From Bolinopsis microptera (Eukaryota > Ctenophora > Tentaculata > Lobata > Bolinopsidae), in contig NW_026971778.1 of NCBI RefSeq assembly GCF_026151205.1, forward strand, positions 1 to 64,000: DNA of 64,000 bases, in the 5' to 3' direction. Of the stretch, positions 55,702 through 64,000 are shown in pieces; the first letter of the stretch is position 1, and every line of letters begins with the position of its first letter. The notes beneath the pieces were generated by a model. It ran no database searches. It was not told the origin of the DNA and saw nothing but the letters and a program-made list of their open reading frames with translations. Made by a program: the position numbers and the translations under genes.

Positions 55702-56036
55702 GACTGGATTACAGATCTACGAGAACGTGGGGAAAATCTATTTTGGGCCTTGGTAACATCACTGAACAACCTCCCATCAACGGGGCTACCTAGAATCTTA
55801 TGGGCAATTGCCCGGGAGAGTTTGAAGATACCGCTTGACCCCAGGTGGATTGGGTCATCCGGCTTCTTGTACCTACAAAACTGTTTGTTCAGTAGACCCT
55901 CCTCATCGACAAAACTATCAAAATCTAAATTTCCTATTCTAGCGTTGGTATTACAGTACCCAAACAATATACTATTAAACTCCATGGCTCTCTCATTTAG
56001 CCAGGAGGACCTAGTTGGTAGGATTGGTGAAACTAT
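55695..56036 (-). pseudogene. LINE-P copy 1 ORF1, C-terminal part
   Basis: Encodes the end of the SGNH hydrolase domain (SPILPTRSSWLNE, then KKPDDPIHLGSSGIFKL with block V DxxH). Its upstream half is displaced to 62684-64000 by the copy 2 insertion. Stop TAG at 55695. Confidence 0.87.
56030..56036. repeat. 7-bp TSD, left copy
   Basis: AAACTAT, repeated at 62678-62684; the two copies bracket LINE-P copy 2. In uninterrupted ORF1 the sequence reads GTGAAACTATAACTTTAGAG, so the copies are the two sides of one site. Confidence 0.75.
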
Positions 56037-56569
56037 CAAGAAAACAACAATTTTCAAGAAAACAACAATTTTTTATTTAAATCAATTATAGCAACAATTT
56101 GAATAACTTTAAAGTTCTTCTATTACCATGGAATATACTACGGGTATGGTGACTTGGGCTATTGGGTTGTTAAGTAGATTAAGATTAGTAAACCTGCACT
56201 TGCATTGTATTTATAAAAACTAGAAATTAGGCTTCACGGTAAAATGGAGAAGCAGGCTGATCTTGGAGAGAGCAGACCGTAAAGTTTACGCACCCACCAG
56301 GGCTACCTACCTACCCCAGTTGTTCTTTTTGGTTTATCAGCTTGTATTGTTATATTTATGGACCCCAAGTCACCACACTAAGAAGGAGTATGTAAAAAAA
56401 AAAAAAAAAAATAATAATAAGTTAAGTTAATATCATCATATCAGTTTAAAACAGTAAATGCTAAGTAGAGGATTGAATTTCCTAGTTAATTTAATGGTTC
56501 AAACGTTTGGGAATATAATAATGTTGGTATTTGTATCTGCTGCAGCAATAATATCGATATGTCATTTGT

Positions 56570-59500
56570 CTATAAAATTTTCGCCACTTCAATAGATATT
56601 GGGTCGGCAATTTGGTGAGTGAGTGATGAACTGGTTTGGTCTGTGACTGAGTGAGGGGCGATGTGAAAGTTGTGGTAAGTCCAGGTGTTATTATTGTTGA
56701 TGGATTGGGATCCCAGGATGATACTTTTACAGCGTAATTTAACCAAAGATACAGAAGTAGTGAGGATTTCCCCATTCTCATTTAGAATCCGTTTATGTAT
56801 GCTATTCCACAATTTGGAGGCTATATAAAGAAACGTGTTGGATTTTCTTGGGAGGATTATGACATTACTTGTATCACGTTTTGATGAGTCTATAGTACAA
56901 TACAACGAGTATGGAGTGCGAAATTTCATAATTCGAAATATCTCAGATATACAGTGGTATTTGTACAAGTTTTGAACAGTAAGCAATTTTAGTCGATTAA
57001 AAATGGGCTTGGTGTGCTCCTTTTCGAAAAAAGCAGCTCCTAACCTCTGTTTTGTATAAGGTCTGGCTCGTGCACAAGTGGCATGTTTGTCAAGGTATGC
57101 ATTTAGGTCTCCAAAAAGGATTCTTATACAACGTTTCTGAGTTATGAACAGCTTATCGTTTGGTTGGTCTTTGAGGGCTGAGCCCCAAACACTTATTCCG
57201 TAAGCAAGATGTGATTCCAATAATGCAGAGTATATTTTTTGGTAGTGTTCCCCTGGAACTGAATGTTTAATCCTGTTAAGTGCTCCTGTAGTGGATCTAA
57301 TTTTTTTTCTTAGATATTCTATATGTGGGCCCCAGCTAAGTTTTTCATCAATTACTACACCAAGAAATTTGGTGTTGCTAACCTTGACAATTTTGTGTCC
57401 ATTTATAAATATTCCTTGTGATTTGTCATATTCATTGGCATACGGCCTAACTCTGGCGCAGGTTTCATCAGATTCGTATGCAGGTAGAAAATGTATGTAG
57501 CAGCATTTAGACATATTTATATGTAAGAGATTACTTCTCATGAATTTGCATACGAAATCAAGAACTTTATTGGCCTTCAAGTATGTTGATTCTTTGGACG
57601 GTCCAGTGATAAATATATTTGTGTCATCAGCATAGAGCACAAATTTGCATTCATCACCTTTGTAACAGTTTATTATGTCGTTCATATATAATAAGAAAAG
57701 TAGAGGGCCTAGTATGGAACCTTGGGGAACTCCATATTTTACATTCATAGTCTCTGATGTAGTGTTGAGAAATGAAACATACTGTGATCTATCCGATAAA
57801 TAGCTTTTTAGAAGTCCTAGAGCTAGACCTCTAACCCCATAATTTTCCAGTTTCCTCAGGAGAATGCCATGGTCAAGAGTGTCAAAAGCTTTGCTTAGGT
57901 CAATAAAGATTCCTAGAACATGATTACCACTGGATGTTGATGTTGTGATTGAATGAACTGATTTGTGGAGTGCATGTGAGGTTGAGTGGCCTTTTCGAAA
58001 ACCAAATTGTTCATTACTGAGAATGTCATTAGCAGTGAAAAAGGTATAAAGCCGTTTGTATATTATTTTTTCAAATATCTTACCAAAGATTGGCAATATT
58101 GACACAGGTCTATAATTTTCAATATTTTCTTTGTTATCTTTTTTATGGATAGGAGTTACTTTGCCTATTTTGAATATGGATGGGAACGTGCCTTTTTGAA
58201 TACATGTATTATACAAATTTGCTAATATGTTGGATAAGAGATAAGCCGGTTTCTTGATAACTGCTATTGGTATATCACTGGCTTTTCCGTTAACGAATTC
58301 TTGAATTATTTCAAGAATCTCCTCAGGATGAGTTTCTTCTAGATGTATTGAACTGTTGACTGATTTCGACATAAACTCAACAAATGATTGCATTGGTTGG
58401 ATAGACAGTTGGTTGTCGGACAAAACTTTCTCATTTAAATTACTAGCTAAAGATGTAAAGTAACTATTGAATTTGTTTGCAATTGTCCGCCTACAAATTA
58501 CTCTAGTTCCATCTATAATGAAGTCATCTTTTAGCTGATTCTTCTTTTTGCCACGAAGCTCGTTGATTATTTGCCAGGTTTTTTTGGAGTTATGGCTATT
58601 TTTCTCAAACTTTTCAGCATAATACCTGGTTTTGGCAGTTTTTATGGCAATTTTAAGATATTTTGAGTAGTCCTTGTAAACATTATGTTTTTCCGGATCC
58701 CCATCTGGAATTAACAATGTTTCTGTTTTTTTCCATTCAAAATAAAGTCTGGCTTTTTTCTCCACAGAGTTGATAAGGCCGTTTGTGATCCATGGATTTG
58801 TTATGTTATTTCGTTTGGTGGTTTTTGGTGAAGCCAATTTGCAAGATATATCTATCTTTTCTTGAAACAGATCCATGAAGGATTCAAAAGAGTCACATCT
58901 GTGGTAGAATGTATCTATGTCGTTTTCAATTTCTTCACAGAGCTTATCAAGGTTTGCATTACTATAGTTATAATAAATGGTTGTTTTTTCAGGTGGTTTA
59001 TTCTGTTCCGAACTAGCATCAGAATTCATTACTTGAAGGCAGAAAATGGGCTGGTGATGTGAAGCACTATCCTGAATTACTCCAGATATAGTTGATGAGT
59101 GAATGTCATTAGTGTGTATGTTATCAATGCACGTTTTTGAGCAGTGGGGCATTTGGTGTGTGGGAATGGATATTGTGGGCGTGAACCCATGACTATAAAT
59201 AACTTCTTCAAATATATCTTCATCTGGGCCTGATAAATTGGTTATGTTAACATTGAAGTCCCCTAATATGTATGCTTTATGTCCTTTCAGTGCAGTAAGA
59301 ACTTCTTTATACTGTGCATTGAAGTTAGCAAGTGGATTGCTTGGTGAGCGGTATACAACTCCAACTGTTACTGGTTCTGGAGCATTACTTATTGTTACAA
59401 ATAGGGACTCAAAGTGCTCTGTACAAACAGATAACTTTTCAATCACACTAAAGTTAAAGGAGTTGTGAATGTAGAGAGAAACTCCACTTCCTTTCCTTTT

Positions 59501-60073
59501 TACCTGTTGTGTCTTATTAGAAACGAAGCGTTTTTGGTAACATGAAGTATAGTCTTTAAGTTGGTACAGCTGACTATTGCAGGGATCAATGTTTGTTTCT
59601 GCTAGACCTATCACAGAAAATTTATGGTCTATGCAGGCTAATTCTAAAGCCAATTTGTCAAAGTTAGTACCATTTCCATCAATATTTCGAAAGTAGTGTG
59701 AGAAAATGCTCTTTGATGTTGATTGAGGAATCTGCTTTATGAGGTTGTTGAAGTTTTTAGTAGAATATGATTGACAGTTCTCAAGAGTTTTTGAGATTGT
59801 ACCTATTGAGTCTATATAGTCGTGAGGTTCATTGTCAAGTAGTTCGTTGTTTGAAAAGTGAGGTGCTTGATAGAATGGATTATAACGAATTATATCATGA
59901 TTTTGAATACAGTTTGAGCAGTAAGTTTTTTCTCTAAAAGTGGCAATGTTTTCCTGTGTTTTACATCTCTTGTGAATGATGCAGTCACACTTATTGCAAT
60001 TTATAAATGGGTGTCCAGCACGAATAGGTTTGCTGCAGCAGACACAGTTCTCACATATACGTTTGGCTATCAT
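56570..60073 (-). CDS. LINE-P copy 2 ORF2: PHD-like finger, APE endonuclease, reverse transcriptase
   Basis: 1167 residues. Zinc finger ~8-57 (CENCVCCSKP, FINCNKCDCIIHKRC, YCSNC). APE endonuclease ~115-345: FRNIDGNGTNFD, SVIGLAETNID near 158, YILGDFNVNI near 270, SHHQPIF near 336. RT ~600-880: RPVSILPIFGKIFEKII near 655, IDLSKAFDTLDHG near 722, YGVPQGSILGPLLF near 788, LYADDTNIF near 813. C-terminal LINE domain with CARARPYTKQRLG and KLWNSIHKRI. The ATG overlaps the ORF1 stop in ATGA, so translation may depend on re-initiation after ORF1. The LDHGILL / VPQGSILGPLLF pattern is of the CR1/L2/Jockey type. Confidence 0.94.
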   Translation of the reverse strand: MIAKRICENCVCCSKPIRAGHPFINCNKCDCIIHKRCKTQENIATFREKTYCSNCIQNHDIIRYNPFYQAPHFSNNELLDNEPHDYIDSIGTISKTLENCQSYSTKNFNNLIKQIPQSTSKSIFSHYFRNIDGNGTNFDKLALELACIDHKFSVIGLAETNIDPCNSQLYQLKDYTSCYQKRFVSNKTQQVKRKGSGVSLYIHNSFNFSVIEKLSVCTEHFESLFVTISNAPEPVTVGVVYRSPSNPLANFNAQYKEVLTALKGHKAYILGDFNVNITNLSGPDEDIFEEVIYSHGFTPTISIPTHQMPHCSKTCIDNIHTNDIHSSTISGVIQDSASHHQPIFCLQVMNSDASSEQNKPPEKTTIYYNYSNANLDKLCEEIENDIDTFYHRCDSFESFMDLFQEKIDISCKLASPKTTKRNNITNPWITNGLINSVEKKARLYFEWKKTETLLIPDGDPEKHNVYKDYSKYLKIAIKTAKTRYYAEKFEKNSHNSKKTWQIINELRGKKKNQLKDDFIIDGTRVICRRTIANKFNSYFTSLASNLNEKVLSDNQLSIQPMQSFVEFMSKSVNSSIHLEETHPEEILEIIQEFVNGKASDIPIAVIKKPAYLLSNILANLYNTCIQKGTFPSIFKIGKVTPIHKKDNKENIENYRPVSILPIFGKIFEKIIYKRLYTFFTANDILSNEQFGFRKGHSTSHALHKSVHSITTSTSSGNHVLGIFIDLSKAFDTLDHGILLRKLENYGVRGLALGLLKSYLSDRSQYVSFLNTTSETMNVKYGVPQGSILGPLLFLLYMNDIINCYKGDECKFVLYADDTNIFITGPSKESTYLKANKVLDFVCKFMRSNLLHINMSKCCYIHFLPAYESDETCARVRPYANEYDKSQGIFINGHKIVKVSNTKFLGVVIDEKLSWGPHIEYLRKKIRSTTGALNRIKHSVPGEHYQKIYSALLESHLAYGISVWGSALKDQPNDKLFITQKRCIRILFGDLNAYLDKHATCARARPYTKQRLGAAFFEKEHTKPIFNRLKLLTVQNLYKYHCISEIFRIMKFRTPYSLYCTIDSSKRDTSNVIILPRKSNTFLYIASKLWNSIHKRILNENGEILTTSVSLVKLRCKSIILGSQSINNNNTWTYHNFHIAPHSVTDQTSSSLTHQIADPISIEVAKIL

Positions 60074-62199
60074 GACATAACTACGGATCTACGAGAACGT
60101 GGGGAAAATCTTTTTTGGGCCTTGGTAACATCACTGAACAACCTCCCATCAACAGGGCTACCTAGGATCTTATGGGCAATTGCCCGGGAGAGTTTAAAGA
60201 TACCGCTTGACCCCAGGTGGATTGGGTCATCCGGCTTCTTGTATCTACAGAACTGCTTGTCCAGTAGACCCTCCTCATCAACAAAACTATCAAAATCTAA
60301 AGTGCCTATTCTAGTATTAGTATTACAGTACCCAAATAATAAACTATTAAACTCCATGGCTCTGTCATTCAGCCAGGAGGACCTAGTTGGAAGGATGGGT
60401 GAAACTATAACTTTAGAGTATGGACACATATCACAAATATTCTTGAGCTTCTTTGTCAGCTCATTAGCCCAATGTTTAACATCATCCCCTCCCCTCTTGA
60501 TATTATTTACACCACAGTGTACTACAACGTTCTTGTATCCTACACAAAGAACAGGGTCTAACTGATCTATTGTGAAACATTCAATTCTTTTCCCAGGCAG
60601 TTTGTGACCAAATGTTCCTTTTCCAGCCCCAAATTTGAGGAACCGGGTGTTTGAATCACCAATAATCAAAGTCGCATTGGTGCTCCTGCTTACGTAGCGA
60701 AAGGTTATACTGTATCTCAATTCCCTCTTATCTGTGCTCTTATCAATACGGTGGTCCCACAGAAACTGGGACTGTTTGCTCATCACATAGAGACTACGTC
60801 CCTCTATTGTCTCTACGATTTCTCCTTCAAGTTGATCCTTTTTTGTGAATTTGACAGAACAATCACCACCTAAGGATACTGTAAAAATGGAACTATCATG
60901 GACCAATGATTGCTCGTTATCAGAGTGCTTAGGAAGAAAGCTGTTCCCATCGGTGTACCGATTTATCAAGCACTGATTGATTGTTGAACTAGGACATTCT
61001 TCCTTTATCTTGGAGACAAGCTGATTAAGAACCTCAGGAAATTCTGTTGATGTCGGTTTTTCAGCTTTAGCCCCCGGGTACTGATAAGGTTCGCCAAAGC
61101 TCACAACCCCATGTCCATTTTCGGAGTTACTATCAAAGGCTTCCTTCTGTTGGTCTAAGAAAACTGAAAGCTCAGAGTTCAATTTTTCATCTACAAATTC
61201 TGGGACATACGACAGAATGTGCTTGGACTTAGGGTCGTCTACACTTGCATGCTTCTGTGCATCTAGGAGAAGCTGTTCTTGGTCTGTTTCACATGGAGCA
61301 GGTGACCTTATATGGAAAGGAGGCATGGTCAGATCAGGGGTGGAAACATTTGACGACCTACTGTTTTTAAAACAGTTGATGTCAAGTTTGAGCTCAGCAA
61401 GCTTGTTGTTGATAGAGTCAAGAGTTTTGAGATGGCTATCATTGTCTTTGAGGTTCTTGATGGAGATCTGGATGGCTTCTAGAGAATGGTGTATAGAGCT
61501 ACCATCAGATGTAGTGTGACCCGTTGGCATGCTCATGCTGCAGGGAGCTGACAAGTAGGAAGGGGACTTGACTTCGTTGTCAACTCTCTGTCCATTCACC
61601 ACAGCGCAAACACTTTCAGCAAGACCTAGCAGGGATAGGAGACCTTCTGCTAGGGTGAGCTTGTTCAGAGATGAACAGCTCTTGATCATGTGTGGAGTAA
61701 TGATTGCAAACTTATTTATTTCAAGTTTTAAGATACTGCAAATGTTAATCTTGATTAAGTCTACCTCGGAGCGTAGGTTCTGTGCATGGGTTAACAGATA
61801 GGTGTCGAGGGGAGCAGATCTATTTGAGAAGAAACTAAGGAGACTGCTGACATTTTTGTCTTCTTCTGAGTCCTGATTTTCTGAATGAATTATTTTATCG
61901 ACATCTCGAAGCATTTCGTCAATATCATCAATGACTGAAGCTGAGGGGGTGGTGGGTGTATCCTGATCGGGAACCGTAGTGGACGAAGTCTGGTCTGCAG
62001 CAGGTTGAGGTTTCTCACACTTTTCTGTTTGAGTGTCAGTGGGGGTTTCCATCATGGTGAAGAAGCAATGGGGGTACCAGGCAGACCAGGGGGCACCTTC
62101 ACGTCCAACCAGCACACTCACTGAAAAGAAGGAAGAGCAGAAAGTAGTTTGAAATGTTCTGTTGTGGAAAACAATGAAAGTGTAAACTGGATTAGTCAA
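60070..62199 (-). CDS. LINE-P copy 2 ORF1: AlkB-like dioxygenase + SGNH hydrolase
   Basis: Open frame of 709 codons. The ATG at 62055 (context ACCATGATGG) is the more likely start and gives ~661 residues. The N-terminal third is Ser/Thr-rich with hydrophobic and coiled-coil-like stretches (LDSINNKLAELKLDIN). Numbering from 62199, ~365-500 is an AlkB-type 2-oxoglutarate/Fe(II) oxygenase: SFGEPYQYPGAK, LINRYTDGNSFLPKHSDNE (HxD iron ligands near 423), WDHRIDK (distal His near 483), RYSITFR (2OG-binding Arg region near 495). ~510-670 is an SGNH/GDSL hydrolase: LIIGDSNTRFL (block I Ser), HCGVNNIK (block III) and DPIHLGSSG (block V, DxxH). Esterase-type ORF1 is known in CR1/L2 LINEs; the AlkB half is the unusual part. 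Likely substrates are unknown. Confidence 0.88.
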   Translation of the reverse strand: MTNPVYTFIVFHNRTFQTTFCSSFFSVSVLVGREGAPWSAWYPHCFFTMMETPTDTQTEKCEKPQPAADQTSSTTVPDQDTPTTPSASVIDDIDEMLRDVDKIIHSENQDSEEDKNVSSLLSFFSNRSAPLDTYLLTHAQNLRSEVDLIKINICSILKLEINKFAIITPHMIKSCSSLNKLTLAEGLLSLLGLAESVCAVVNGQRVDNEVKSPSYLSAPCSMSMPTGHTTSDGSSIHHSLEAIQISIKNLKDNDSHLKTLDSINNKLAELKLDINCFKNSRSSNVSTPDLTMPPFHIRSPAPCETDQEQLLLDAQKHASVDDPKSKHILSYVPEFVDEKLNSELSVFLDQQKEAFDSNSENGHGVVSFGEPYQYPGAKAEKPTSTEFPEVLNQLVSKIKEECPSSTINQCLINRYTDGNSFLPKHSDNEQSLVHDSSIFTVSLGGDCSVKFTKKDQLEGEIVETIEGRSLYVMSKQSQFLWDHRIDKSTDKRELRYSITFRYVSRSTNATLIIGDSNTRFLKFGAGKGTFGHKLPGKRIECFTIDQLDPVLCVGYKNVVVHCGVNNIKRGGDDVKHWANELTKKLKNICDMCPYSKVIVSPILPTRSSWLNDRAMEFNSLLFGYCNTNTRIGTLDFDSFVDEEGLLDKQFCRYKKPDDPIHLGSSGIFKLSRAIAHKILGSPVDGRLFSDVTKAQKRFSPRSRRSVVMS

Positions 62200-62677
62200 A
62201 ATGATTCAAAAGATTGAAAAATTGAACAGACTGACGGACTACGACACATGGGACAAGAGAGTGAGTGAGTATGAAAAATATGAGGTGGTTGGACTGGCAA
62301 GCCCTATCATTTAATCAGAATACATTACATATAATCCATAAGCCATATATGTCAGCCTGTTCTTGGAGCACAGCCCCAAAAGTTATCAGAAGTGATGTTC
62401 AAGTTTCAAGTTTAAAATTCTTTCAACACTATCTACACATTAATCAGGGTTGTCCAATTGTCCAATTGTGGATTGTGGTGTGAATGGAGTTATACATTGC
62501 CAAACAGAAACATTATTCACTACAACTACTTAACTTCTTAACAGGTTAAGAGTGCCAGTCTTCTGTTTCAGCACCCCCTGGACCATCATAGTACCCCCGA
62601 TGCAGTTGACTTTAGCAAGCCATGGACATATTGGACATCCTCAAATTATTTGTTATATAGTAGTGTTGAAAGTATTA
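62200..62677 (-). other. LINE-P copy 2 5' UTR
   Basis: 478 bp between the displaced ORF1 half of copy 1 and the ORF1 frame of copy 2. No gene seen; the internal promoter of the LINE would be expected here. Confidence 0.5.
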
Positions 62678-64000
62678 AAACTATAACTTTAGAGTAAGGA
62701 CAAATTTCACAAATATTCGTGAGCTTCTTCGTCAGCTCATTAGCCCAGTGTTTAACATCACCCCCTCCCCTCTTAATATTATTTACACCACAGTGTACTA
62801 CAACATTCTTATATCCTACACAAAGGGCAGGGTCTAACTGATCTATTGTGAAGCATTCAAGTCTTTTTCCAGGCAGTTTGTGACCGAATGTCCCTTTTCC
62901 AGCACCAAATCGGAGGAACCGGGTATTTGAGTCACCAATAATCAATGTTGCATTGCTACTGCTGCTCACGTAGCGGAATGTTATACTGAATCTCACGTCC
63001 CTCCTTTCACTGCTCTTATCTATTCTGTGGTCCCAGAGGAACTGAGACTGCTTGCTCATGATATATAGACTGCGTCCCTCTATTGTCTCAATGACTTCCC
63101 CACTTTCTGATCCTTTCATTGAGAACTTAACTGAACACTGGCTTCCTAATGATACAGTGAAAATCGAACTATCATGCACAAGCGAGTTCTCGTTATCCGA
63201 GTGTTTAGGGAGAAAACTGCTCTCATCATTGTACCGGTTGATCAGGCATTGATTAATAACTGTTTCAGGGCAAAGCTTCTTTATCCTTGAGGCAAGTTCA
63301 GCAAGAACTTCAGGCAGGTCTTCTGATATGGGCTTAGCAGCTTTTGCCCCGGGGTAATCATATCGTTCACCAAAGCTTATAACTCCATGCCCGTTTTCTG
63401 TGTTCTTGACAAAATCATCGTTCTGTTGAGCAAGGAAATCTAATAGCTGAGAGTTCAAGGTTGTATCAATGAATTCTGGTAAATAAGACATGATGTGCTT
63501 AGACTTAGGGTCGTCTGCACTTGAAGGCTTCTGTGCATCTAGCAGGAGCTGTTCATGGTCTGTTTCACAGGCTGCTGGTGGCCCTATGATAAAAGGAGGC
63601 ATGGGCAGGTCAGGAGTGGATACGTTTGAGGATCTGCTGTTTTTGAAACAGTTAATATCAACTTTGAGCTCAGCAAGCTTGGTGTTTATGGAGTCAAGAG
63701 TCCTAAGGTGGCTATCATTGTCTTTCAAGTTTTTAATGGATGTTTGAATATCTTCTAAGGACTTGTGTATAGAGCTTTCGTTAGAAGTAGTATGACCCAT
63801 TGGAATGCTGGAGGGGGCTGACAAATAAGAAGGGGACTTAACCTCGTGGTCACATCTCTTGCCACTTATTACAGCACAGACATTTTCTGCAAGGCCAAGC
63901 AGGGATAGTAGACCCTCTGCTAAGGTGAGTTTTTTAAGAGATGGGCAGCTCTTAACCATAGATGGCGTTATGATTGCAAATTTGTTCACATCAAGTTTTA
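62678..64000 (-). mobile_element. LINE-P copy 1, displaced 5' portion (runs off the window)
   Basis: The 5' half of the LINE whose 3' half is at 51705-56036. The break is at AAACTAT in ORF1 in both halves, and both are on the minus strand. The element continues beyond 64000. Confidence 0.83.
62684..64000 (-). pseudogene. LINE-P copy 1 ORF1, N-terminal and middle part (partial)
   Basis: The frame is open to the window edge. It has AlkB-like residues (LINRYNDESSFLPKHSDNE, WDHRIDKSSERRD, RFSITFR) and SGNH block I and III (LIIGDSNTRFL, HCGVNNIK). It departs from ORF1 after CPYSKVIV, where the copy 2 insertion begins. Its C-terminal end is at 55695-56036. Confidence 0.87.

Larger units (their letters stand above)
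51705..56036 (-). mobile_element. LINE-P copy 1, 3' portion
   Basis: Minus-strand CR1-like LINE. The 3' tail at 51705-51745 has two units AAATTGTTGTTTTCCTG on the minus strand. Then come a ~550-bp 3' UTR, ORF2 and the end of ORF1, which stops at 56036 where LINE-P copy 2 begins. Its missing 5' portion continues at 62678-64000. Confidence 0.88.
56037..62677 (-). mobile_element. LINE-P copy 2, full length (6.64 kb), nested
   Basis: A complete CR1-like LINE: 5' UTR of ~480 bp (62200-62677) with a probable start nearer 62055, ORF1 (62199-60070), ORF2 (60073-56570), 3' UTR, and terminal repeats AAATTGTTGTTTTCTTG twice (56037-56075). It is flanked by the 7-bp duplication AAACTAT and inserted into ORF1 of LINE-P copy 1. 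Both ORFs are uninterrupted, so this is the best candidate for a recently active element in the window. Confidence 0.9.

Noticed and set aside
62646-63989. Separate third LINE-P insertion
   Set aside because: Its ORF1 breaks at the same AAACTAT as the copy at 55695-56036, in the same orientation, so the two are halves of one element.

Overview
The window is animal (metazoan) nuclear DNA. It is AT-rich, and it has spliced genes with GT..AG introns, satellite DNA and many nested transposable elements. Two host genes could be reconstructed exon by exon, both on the minus strand: EXOC5/Sec10 (exocyst subunit, 7 coding exons, 34617-39441) and directly downstream of it CRK (SH2-SH3-SH3 adaptor, 7 coding exons, 25776-34356). 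Both are clear but fairly divergent from vertebrate proteins. With the kinds of retroelements present, this suggests an early-branching animal such as a cnidarian or sponge; the species cannot be fixed from the sequence.

Layout. 1-9.5 kb: LINE remains, namely a 3' fragment of a LINE family here called LINE-P, then a full-length minus-strand LINE of a second family (LINE-Q) inserted inside a 5'-truncated plus-strand copy of its own family; a 682-bp MITE breaks the LINE-Q ORF1. 9.5-12.7 kb: CpG-rich patchwork of short interspersed repeats. 12.7-24.1 kb: a ~185-bp satellite array (about 40 units) with one orientation switch, interrupted by a 4.0-kb non-coding DNA transposon that itself carries a 2.0-kb TTAA-flanked element. 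25.6-39.5 kb: CRK and EXOC5, whose introns hold MITEs, an LTR-like repeat pair, a G-rich minisatellite and a (CAAA)n microsatellite. 40.3-43.5 kb: an intact single-ORF retrotransposon with a PHD finger, reverse transcriptase and R2-type restriction-like endonuclease. 45.2-46.8 kb: a truncated LINE reverse transcriptase. 46.8-51.7 kb: a Ty1/copia element broken by a second copy of the 682-bp MITE and cut off by a LINE-P insertion. 51.7-64 kb: that LINE-P copy, itself split by a second, full-length LINE-P (56037-62677) flanked by a 7-bp target duplication.

The most unusual coding observation is that ORF1 of both LINE families encodes an AlkB-type 2-oxoglutarate/Fe(II) dioxygenase domain followed by an SGNH/GDSL-type hydrolase domain. 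Other points of note: the same MITE lies in two different retroelement genes at sites sharing AGAGGAT; the non-coding transposon in the satellite has about 17 copies of a TTGGTGGATA motif that point inward from each end; and the EXOC5 stop codon is only about 260 bp from the CRK start codon. Exon coordinates, splice phases, TSDs and TIRs were read by eye from the sequence. Family assignments rest on recognised motifs, not on database searches.
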